In this document: one piece after another, positions 21,112-28,137 of the stretch
Numbering within the stretch: the stretch's first letter is position 1
Layout of the letters: each line of letters begins with the position of its first letter
Origin: Ardenticatenia bacterium
Lineage (GTDB): Bacteria; Chloroflexota; Anaerolineae; Aggregatilineales; JALXEW01
Assembly: GCA_027069285.1 (NCBI GenBank)
Contig: JALXEW010000212.1
Location: forward strand, 14,517 to 46,845
Direction: 5' to 3'
DNA: 32,329 nucleotides
Program-made: the position numbers and the translations under genes
Notes under the pieces: model-generated
Database searches by the model: none
Told to the model about the DNA's origin: nothing
The model's input: only the letters and a program-made list of their open reading frames with translations

Positions 21112-23511
21112 CTACGCCCCCTCCTCTTCCTGAGCGATTGCCTCGGCCTCGGCTTCCAATCGGCGCACAGGCGGTGGCATCAGGCCAGCCGGCTTGACCA
21201 GCATCATAATGACCAACAAGGCGCCGAATGCCAAAAGGCGATAGTCCGCGAACTCACGCAATGCCTCCGGCAACCCGATCAGCACGAAGGCGCCGATCAG
21301 CACACCGGGGATGCTGCCCATGCCGCCGATGATGATCAGGCACAAGATATTGATCGAAACCAGCAAGGTGAAGCTATTGGGGAATATCGAGTGCAGCCAC
21401 GAGCCGAAAACCGCGCCTCCGATGCCGGAGAACGCCGCCCCGGTCGTGAATGCCAGCAGCTTGACGTTGACCAGATTAATGCCCATCGCCTGGGCCACAT
21501 CCTCATCCTCGCGCATCGCCATCCACGCCCGCCCCAGGCGAGACCCGCTGAGCCGGAATGAGACGAATGCCGCGATCAGCACGCCGGCGAGTATCAGGTA
21601 GTATATCTCGTTGGCGCTGGTGAGAACTATCGGCTCCCTCAACCTCTCGGCCAGGCCCTCCAGGAAGGGCACCGACGATAACGGCCCGGCCAAAGCACTG
21701 AGGTTTATCATCGGCGAAGGTATCTGGGTGATGCCCTGGGCGCCGCCCAGATAATCGGCAAAAGTATCCGAAAGCGCGATCAACCGTATGATCTCGCCAA
21801 AGCCCAGGGTGACGATCGCCAGATAGTCGCCACGCATCCGCAAGACCGGGATGCCGAGCAATATGCCCGCAAGGGCCGCCGCCAACATCGCCACCGGCCA
21901 CGCAACCCAGAACGTGGTCACGCCGGTGCATACCTGGCCGATCATGGCCGGGTCAATCGCCTCCGGTCGGACGCCGCCGCAGGTAACCAGGTTCGGCGTG
22001 GTGAGGATGCCGGTTATATAGGCGCCGATGGCGAAGAAGGCCACGTACCCCAGGTCCAATAGCCCGGCGTAACCCACAACGATGTTCAATCCCAGGCCCA
22101 TCATGGTATACAGGCCCACCAGGTCGAGGACGCTGGTGATATACTGATTGAACACCTGCGGAACCATCAGCAACAGGAATGCCGCCACGATCAGGCCCAG
22201 CAGGTTAACCGTGCGGCGCTTACCTTCTGGCATTTTGTTATATCGGGTTGCCGCCTCCATCGAAGTCGAGCGACCGGCGACCTGGACAAAGACCACTATA
22301 CCGGCTATCGCGATGGCAACCGGCACATTCACCTCGCCGGCGCTCTGGAGCACGCCCAGGATCATGATGGTGGAAACCAGGGAAAGCCCGGCGCTATGCA
22401 CCGCGCCAGATGCCACGGTAAGCATCCCGCCAAGCGCCCCGACAATCGCCCCCAGCAAAGCCATCACCACAAAGCGCCCCACCCCTTCCTTGCCCAGCCA
22501 GAAGGCGGAAAGCAGGTCAGACTCGCTTTTGGTGATCATCGAGGCGAACTCGCGCTGCATTGGGATGAGCGCCGCCATCAGCAATAGCAGCACCAGGCCC
22601 GCGACCAGGCCGATCAGCACGCCGGATATGCCCGCCAGGATCGCATTGAGGGTCTTATCATCCTCGCGGCGCGGGCGCGGGATCGGGACGCCCATACCTC
22701 GAAGCACCTCGTCGAACTCGGCCTGACCGGTCACCCTGGCGATCACGCCGAGCACCGCCCCCAGCACGGCGATGGCGATCACGACGGCGATGGCATTACC
22801 CTGCAGCCATATCATCACCTCGCCGATGAGGGCATTATCTTCCGGCCCGCCCAGGGGCAAAGTGATCGCCACCAGCAGCGCCACCACAAGCCCGGCCAGC
22901 GCCCCATATCCCAGTGAATCGGCCAGTTCAGAGCCACGCGAGCGGGCGATCACATACCCCACCCCGCCTGTACTCAGGAGTATTGTGGCGTCCACCAGGG
23001 TAACCAGGTCCTCGATGGCATTTTGCAGCAGGCCGACCACCAAGACGATGGCGCCCGCGAAAAGCACTATCCCCATCTGCCTGGGCGGAACCAGACGCGC
23101 CAGGCCGCCCAAAGCCCCTGCCGTGGCGCCGAGTATGACCATGAGCATCAGCCCGCCGACGCCTTCCTGCCCGAACGAGAGCAAGTTTATCAACTCCGGC
23201 GAGACGTTTGGGAATATCTGGCGGAGGTTAACGCTACGGGCCAACAGGGTGAAAACTGCCACGAAAGTTCCAACCGTCGCGCCGGATACGGCGCCGTTGG
23301 CCGCAGCATTACCGGCGTCATCACCTGCCGCCGCCGCCACGAAACCGGCACCGGCCAGGATCATGAGCAAGAGTGCATCCGAGAGGCTAACCGCGCCGGA
23401 GATGACGTACTTGCCGCTGAAGACCAGGAAGGTACCGATGGCGACCAGGAACAACGTCACCCCGCCGAAAAGAGCGCCTGTTGTGAGAGATTTCCGTCGA
23501 ATCGCGAGCAT
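21112..23511 (-). CDS. livM: LivM-type permease with ~430-aa N-terminal repeat-containing membrane extension
   Basis: C-terminal half is LivM (LNIVVGYAGLLDLGYVAFFAIGAYITGIL, LRMRGDYLAIVTLGFGEIIRLI, GRAWMAMREDEDVAQAMGINLVNVKLLAFTTGAAFSGIGGAVFG). N-terminal half is extra hydrophobic sequence with internal repeats. Confidence 0.9.
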   Translation of the reverse strand: MLAIRRKSLTTGALFGGVTLFLVAIGTFLVFSGKYVISGAVSLSDALLLMILAGAGFVAAAAGDDAGNAAANGAVSGATVGTFVAVFTLLARSVNLRQIFPNVSPELINLLSFGQEGVGGLMLMVILGATAGALGGLARLVPPRQMGIVLFAGAIVLVVGLLQNAIEDLVTLVDATILLSTGGVGYVIARSRGSELADSLGYGALAGLVVALLVAITLPLGGPEDNALIGEVMIWLQGNAIAVVIAIAVLGAVLGVIARVTGQAEFDEVLRGMGVPIPRPRREDDKTLNAILAGISGVLIGLVAGLVLLLLMAALIPMQREFASMITKSESDLLSAFWLGKEGVGRFVVMALLGAIVGALGGMLTVASGAVHSAGLSLVSTIMILGVLQSAGEVNVPVAIAIAGIVVFVQVAGRSTSMEAATRYNKMPEGKRRTVNLLGLIVAAFLLLMVPQVFNQYITSVLDLVGLYTMMGLGLNIVVGYAGLLDLGYVAFFAIGAYITGILTTPNLVTCGGVRPEAIDPAMIGQVCTGVTTFWVAWPVAMLAAALAGILLGIPVLRMRGDYLAIVTLGFGEIIRLIALSDTFADYLGGAQGITQIPSPMINLSALAGPLSSVPFLEGLAERLREPIVLTSANEIYYLILAGVLIAAFVSFRLSGSRLGRAWMAMREDEDVAQAMGINLVNVKLLAFTTGAAFSGIGGAVFGSWLHSIFPNSFTLLVSINILCLIIIGGMGSIPGVLIGAFVLIGLPEALREFADYRLLAFGALLVIMMLVKPAGLMPPPVRRLEAEAEAIAQEEEGA
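22339..22497 (-). repeat. Repeat B core in the LivM N-terminal extension
   Basis: LGKEGVGRFVVMALLGAIVGALGGMLTVASGAVHSAGLSLVSTIMILGVLQSA, paralogous to repeat A. Confidence 0.65.
23020..23175 (-). repeat. Repeat A core in the LivM N-terminal extension
   Basis: FGQEGVGGLMLMVILGATAGALGGLARLVPPRQMGIVLFAGAIVLVVGLLQN, paralogous to repeat B (22339-22497). Confidence 0.65.
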
Positions 23512-23526
23512 GTCATCCCCTCCGGA

Positions 23527-25620
23527 TCAGGCTTTCTTCTCGGACAGCACCTCGCCCAGGATGCCGGTAGGCCTGAAGATCAGGACCATAACCAGCAGGC
23601 CGAACGAGATAACGTCCTTCAACTGCGGAGCGATCCCAAGCAGCGCCGGTGCCACCGATTCGACAAGTCCGAGGAAGAACCCGCCGAACATAGCGCCCGG
23701 AATGTTACCGATGCCGCCCAGAACCGCAGCCGTGAACGCTTTCAGGCCTGGTATGAAGCCCATAGTATGTGTGACCTGGCGGGTGTAGAGCGCGAAAAGG
23801 ACGCCCGCAGCTCCCGCCAATGCCGCGCCCAATACGAACGTCGTCACGATCACGCGATCCACATCAATGCCCATCAGCGCTGCAACTTCCTTATCCTCGG
23901 CGACCGCACGCATGGCCTTACCTGCCTTTGTATATTGCACAAACCAGAACAGGCCCAACATCATCAGGACTGCGGCCACGAAGACCAGGAAGTAGATCGG
24001 GCGGATTATCAGCTTGATGCTGCCGGTTACATCTACCCACCTGATCTCAAAACCGGCTTCCTCGGCCATCGCCTCCATCAAATCCACCTCAAAGCCGTCT
24101 ATGTCACCGGTCTCGCGCAAAGTGGTCAGCGGAGGCTGATTGGCATTGATGCCGATCACAATCAAATCCACATCAGGGTACGACTCGCCGGACGCATCCG
24201 GCTCAAACGGCAATTCCGCCGGCTCCACCCCAAACCAACGGCGATACGCCTTAGCATACTCGCCGTTGGCCACCACGGCGTGGAGCGCATGGTTGAGCAC
24301 CTCGGCCAGGTCATCACGGTTTGGCGATAGGGCTATCGCGACCGGCCTCTCGATGATCGGGGCGCCCACCGGCACCAGCTCCATGCGCCAGTACTCTATC
24401 TCCCTGGCGGCGACCGGCAACTCCTCCACCGCCGCGTCCACCTCACCGTAGAGCACTGCCAGGAATGCGTCCTTAGTCGAATGGAAGGTGACCACCTCGA
24501 CGCCATCCAGCCGATGAGCCGCCTCCTCTGCCAGGCCGCCGTTGGTCACGGCCACGCGGCTACCGGGCCTCAGATCATCCGGCCCGGTGATAGTTTCGGC
24601 ATCATCCTCACGCACCACCAGCACCGGCCCGACGTCCAGGTATGACAAGGTCTGCGCGTCATCCGAGCTGATCCCAGCCATCACCGCGTCGAAATCCCCC
24701 CCATCCAGACGGTGTATCAGCCACTCATCGCCCATCTGTGCGGCCTGCAGGTCACCCGGAAGTGACCACAGCTGGCCGACGACCAGCACCGCCATGATCA
24801 GGATCGTGATCACCGGGGTGAGATTATTAGATGCCCACTTCAGGATGCCGAGGGGTGAGAGTTCAACCTCAGATTCCTTGAATTTGCGGCTCAGGCGCAG
24901 GCCCAGGTAGACGGCCAAAGCCACGGCAGCCGCGATCACCACCGCCCGGATGATCACCGCCCCCCAGGGTGAGATCCACAGGGTGACGGGATAGCGCCCG
25001 CTGATCAGATCTAGGCCCAAAGCCACGCGGCGTCCGGTTTCGGGGTCAACTGCCCATTCGAGGTCGCCAAAGACCTGCGGCAACACGTACAAGTGCACGT
25101 TTGGGTAGTTCTTAGTGCCGGTACCGAAAAGCCCACGGAATGCCTGTTGCAAGAAAAGCGACGCTCCGATTGCGGTGATCAGCGGGACCAGGCGTGGGGC
25201 TTTGCGGAGTGGGCGGTATGCGATCCGCTCCAGCAGCACCGCCACGATGACCGATGTGGCCATCGCGACCAGGAAGACGACCGTCACGGCCAGCAGGGTA
25301 TGCTCTTCCAGGAAGCCGCTCTCATCCATTGCGGCGATGACGAAGTAGCCGATATAGGTGCCGGACATAAAGACTTCGCCGTGGGCGAAGTTAATCATAA
25401 ACAGGATGCCGTAAACCAGGGTGTATCCGAGTGCGATAAGCGCGTAAATACCGCCCTGGGCAAGGCCGAAGATGAGCTGGCGTATAAATGTGTCAAAGCC
25501 ATATGCGCCGGACGCCAGATTGCCAACGGCCCTGATCACCACGAACGCCAGCATCGCCAGGCCCATCCCCCATATGATGACGTTGGTCAGAGTAAGGCGA
25601 CGCAGGAAACGTAAACCCAT
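23527..25620 (-). CDS. livH: LivH-type permease with internally inserted solute-binding-protein-like domain
   Basis: N-term IYALIALGYTLVYGILFMINFAHGEVFMSGTYIGY and C-term QYTKAGKAMRAVAEDKEVAALMGIDVDRVI...GFIPGLKAFTAAVLGGIGNIPGAMFGGFFLGLVE are LivH. The central region contains family-3 SBP motifs. One uninterrupted 697-aa ORF, over twice the usual LivH length. Confidence 0.93.
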   Translation of the reverse strand: MGLRFLRRLTLTNVIIWGMGLAMLAFVVIRAVGNLASGAYGFDTFIRQLIFGLAQGGIYALIALGYTLVYGILFMINFAHGEVFMSGTYIGYFVIAAMDESGFLEEHTLLAVTVVFLVAMATSVIVAVLLERIAYRPLRKAPRLVPLITAIGASLFLQQAFRGLFGTGTKNYPNVHLYVLPQVFGDLEWAVDPETGRRVALGLDLISGRYPVTLWISPWGAVIIRAVVIAAAVALAVYLGLRLSRKFKESEVELSPLGILKWASNNLTPVITILIMAVLVVGQLWSLPGDLQAAQMGDEWLIHRLDGGDFDAVMAGISSDDAQTLSYLDVGPVLVVREDDAETITGPDDLRPGSRVAVTNGGLAEEAAHRLDGVEVVTFHSTKDAFLAVLYGEVDAAVEELPVAAREIEYWRMELVPVGAPIIERPVAIALSPNRDDLAEVLNHALHAVVANGEYAKAYRRWFGVEPAELPFEPDASGESYPDVDLIVIGINANQPPLTTLRETGDIDGFEVDLMEAMAEEAGFEIRWVDVTGSIKLIIRPIYFLVFVAAVLMMLGLFWFVQYTKAGKAMRAVAEDKEVAALMGIDVDRVIVTTFVLGAALAGAAGVLFALYTRQVTHTMGFIPGLKAFTAAVLGGIGNIPGAMFGGFFLGLVESVAPALLGIAPQLKDVISFGLLVMVLIFRPTGILGEVLSEKKA

Positions 25621-25656
25621 ACGGACTTCCTCCGAGGACTATCCCAATATAAGAGT

Positions 25657-25687
25657 GGGAGGCGTGACGGCAACCCGTCCGCCTCCC
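25657..25687. promoter_or_regulatory. Strong intercistronic hairpin between binding-protein gene and livH
   Basis: GGGAGGCG-t-GACGG-CAAC-CCGTC-CGCCTCCC: 13 bp paired with one bulge, no T-tract. Confidence 0.6.
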
Positions 25688-25720
25688 GTTATCAGCTAAG
25701 GATCGGGCGCCGATGCGAGA

Positions 25721-27028
25721 TTACTCTCCCTCGCCCTCAGCCTCACCTTGCTCGGCCTCCTCGGCGCCTTCCTCAGGCTGTTCCTCTTCCTCCGGCTGGA
25801 CGGGCACTACTTCACCGTCCTCGGTCACCTCGACGGGCACGAACTCGCCATCAACCACCTGATAGAACATGATCTCGGCGCCGCTGGCGCAGTCACCGAA
25901 CTCATCGCAGGTGATTGTGCCGGTCAGGCCCTCGTAGCCCTCGGTGCTCTTGATCGCATCGCGCAGGGCCTGGCGACCGATGTGCAGGGCGCCGTCATCA
26001 TCGACGTAGCCGACCTCTTCGATGGCATTGAGGATGACGTTGACGGCATCGTAGGCCTGTGCGTGGAACGCGGCGGTTGGCTCCTCGCCGTAGACCTCGA
26101 CGTAGGCCTCGACCATTGCGTCGTAGGCCTCACCGGAGGCAGCCACGTTAGCCGCCGAGGCGAATGCGCCCTCAGCAGCATCACCGGCGGCATCCACGAA
26201 CTCAGGCGACAGGATACCATCGGCGCCCATGAAGATCACGTCGCCCATGCCGACGTCAAAGCGCTGCATTGCCAGGTATGCGCCCTCGGCGATGAAGCCG
26301 CCGAAGTAGATCGCATCCGGCGGGCCGGCAGAAGCGATCAGCTCCAGCACCGGGCGCATATCGGTATCGCCGACGTTGATGGCCTCCTGGGCCACCACCT
26401 CACCGCCCATCTCCTCGAAGGCCTCGGCCATCGCGTTCACCAGACCCTCACCATATGGGCTGCCGTCGTGGATGGTCGCCACCGAGCGGACGCCCTGTGC
26501 CCACAGGAACTCTGCCGCAGCAGGGCCCTGTACCCGGTCGTTCCAGGCCACGCGCGTGAAGGCCGGGTAATCGCCGGCGGTCAGCACCGGTGCGGTGCAC
26601 GAGGGCGATACCATTGTGTAGTGTGCGTCCTCGTAGATCGGTGCCGCTGCCACGCAGGAGCTGGAGCACATGTGCCCCACGATTGCCACGATGGTTTCAT
26701 CGGAGACGAAGCGGTTGGCCACGGTCTGGCCGCCCTCGGCGGAGCAGAGGCTATCCTGCACGTCCAGCTCGACCGGGAAGCCCAGTACCTCAGGCCGGTC
26801 GCGCACGGCCAGCTCGGCGCCGCGCTGCTCGTCGATGCCCAGTACGTCGATGCCGGCGCCCGAAAGACCGGCGGCAAAGCCGATGCGTACCGGATCACCG
26901 GGTTCGATCACGACTTCGCCCCACGGATCACCTTCCTGGGCCATGATGCGCGAGGCAATTGAGGAAGTCGCCAGGAGCATAGCGATGATAGCCACCAGAC
27001 CTGCCATACGAACCCATCGGTAATGCAT
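25721..27028 (-). CDS. Branched-chain amino acid-type periplasmic binding protein (LivJ/LivK family)
   Basis: Signal-peptide-like N-terminus, then VRIGFAAGLSGAGIDVLGIDEQRGAELAV, VAIVGHMCSSSCVAAAPIYEDAHYTMVSPSCTAPVLT typical of LIV-binding proteins; acidic C-terminal tail. Confidence 0.93.
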   Translation of the reverse strand: MHYRWVRMAGLVAIIAMLLATSSIASRIMAQEGDPWGEVVIEPGDPVRIGFAAGLSGAGIDVLGIDEQRGAELAVRDRPEVLGFPVELDVQDSLCSAEGGQTVANRFVSDETIVAIVGHMCSSSCVAAAPIYEDAHYTMVSPSCTAPVLTAGDYPAFTRVAWNDRVQGPAAAEFLWAQGVRSVATIHDGSPYGEGLVNAMAEAFEEMGGEVVAQEAINVGDTDMRPVLELIASAGPPDAIYFGGFIAEGAYLAMQRFDVGMGDVIFMGADGILSPEFVDAAGDAAEGAFASAANVAASGEAYDAMVEAYVEVYGEEPTAAFHAQAYDAVNVILNAIEEVGYVDDDGALHIGRQALRDAIKSTEGYEGLTGTITCDEFGDCASGAEIMFYQVVDGEFVPVEVTEDGEVVPVQPEEEEQPEEGAEEAEQGEAEGEGE

Positions 27029-27167
27029 AACATCCTCCTCCTTAATGTGTAGTAGAGAAGAGACCCCTACCTGCCCGGCGGGAGGGGGTAACCCCGCCCC
27101 AGCAGGCGCATCGAAGCGACTTCACGATGCCCCCGACATCACCTCCTCACGGCAGGACACTTAAAAG

Positions 27168-27196
27168 ATAGTACAGAAGTACCCCCAATGTGTCAA
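27168..27196 (-). promoter_or_regulatory. Strong sigma70-type promoter of the liv operon (TTGACA-N17-TACTAT)
   Basis: Reverse-strand consensus TTGACA at 27196-27191, 17-bp spacer, TACTAT at 27173-27168, about 140 nt upstream of the binding-protein ATG. Confidence 0.8.
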
Positions 27197-27207
27197 GTAC
27201 CTGAATC

Positions 27208-27234
27208 AAAAAAACCCCAATTCGTCGAGGGGTT
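27208..27234 (-). terminator. Rho-independent terminator downstream of the LCP-like gene
   Basis: Reverse strand AACCCC-TCGACGAATT-GGGGTT followed by a T run; just after the stop at 27274. Confidence 0.8.
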
Positions 27235-27273
27235 ACGCTCAAATTCCAAATCTCACCAAAATATAACACCGGA

Positions 27274-28134
27274 TCACGGCACCAGGTACAACGCCGGCAA
27301 ACCATCCGGTGGCGGCGGCTCCATCGGCACATGATTTGGCACCACGAACGAGAACGGATGTGCCAGGTTCAAAACGTAGCCGTGCACGAAGCGCTCCATA
27401 TCCCGGCGGCGCAAAGTGGACTCGCCATGCCTTTCCAAAACCATCATCAGGTATTCCAGGCGCTGCTGGGTATAGCGCCGCCTCAACATGCTCAACGTCG
27501 CCTCCATCACCCTGCGTTGCCGCTCCAGGGCCGAGATCGGGTCATCGGCGCCGTGAACGTAATCCATCGCCTCCTGTCCGTCCATGCCCACCCCGCCGAT
27601 CTCAACCGGCCCGTAGCGATTGATCGCACATATGAACGCATACTGGTCCACCACCAGCACGGCATCCGCCCCAGGCTCCAACTCCACCCCCAGCCCCATC
27701 CTGCTCACCAGCTCCTCGATCCTATCGGCCACCATATGGGCCGCGACCGTCAGATTAGGGTTATCGAAAGCGTCCACCAGCCGTCTACCCTCCCAATCCA
27801 GCCATAGCCACGGCGAAAAGCCCACCACCGATACCCCGGCATATCCCGGCACTATGCGAACCAGCCACAGCCCCATCAGGTCGTAAACCGGGTCGCTCAT
27901 CGGGTCGTTCCAGACCCAGGCCAGCAATATACTTACCGTTTCCTCGTCAAAGAGGCTCGTCTCGTCCCCATCGCGGTACAGCTGCACTTCGACTCGCTGG
28001 CGGGTTGGCCTGGATAGCAACCTCCCCACACCCCAGACCGCCAATGCACAAACAATGCCCGCCATCACACTGGCGAGCAGGAAAATCAACCTCTTCCAAA
28101 ATTCCAGACGACGATTGTAGTATGGGTAACCCAT
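27274..28134 (-). CDS. Membrane-anchored, divergent LytR-CpsA-Psr (LCP)-like protein
   Basis: N-terminal TM. VVDQYAFICAINRYGPVEIGGVGMDGQEAMDYVHGADDPISALERQRRVMEATLSML resembles the C-terminal LCP region (DG..AL.Y.R....D..R..RQ); the rest is very divergent. Confidence 0.45.
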   Translation of the reverse strand: MGYPYYNRRLEFWKRLIFLLASVMAGIVCALAVWGVGRLLSRPTRQRVEVQLYRDGDETSLFDEETVSILLAWVWNDPMSDPVYDLMGLWLVRIVPGYAGVSVVGFSPWLWLDWEGRRLVDAFDNPNLTVAAHMVADRIEELVSRMGLGVELEPGADAVLVVDQYAFICAINRYGPVEIGGVGMDGQEAMDYVHGADDPISALERQRRVMEATLSMLRRRYTQQRLEYLMMVLERHGESTLRRRDMERFVHGYVLNLAHPFSFVVPNHVPMEPPPPDGLPALYLVP

Positions 28135-28137
28135 CGG

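Noticed and set aside
20280-21197. 305-aa plus-strand ORF antisense to livG
   Set aside because: Shadow ORF; livG motifs on the opposite strand are decisive.
22772-23788. 338-aa plus-strand ORF over livM/livH
   Set aside because: Ser/Thr/Pro-rich shadow ORF, no recognisable domain.
23023-24330. 435-aa plus-strand ORF antisense to LivM/LivH
   Set aside because: His/Gln/Arg-rich low-quality composition typical of the antisense frame of a GC-rich gene; the opposite strand encodes clear LivH/LivM.
25748-26962. 404-aa plus-strand ORF antisense to the binding-protein gene
   Set aside because: Mirror ORF of a clearly homologous gene; no family motif recognised.
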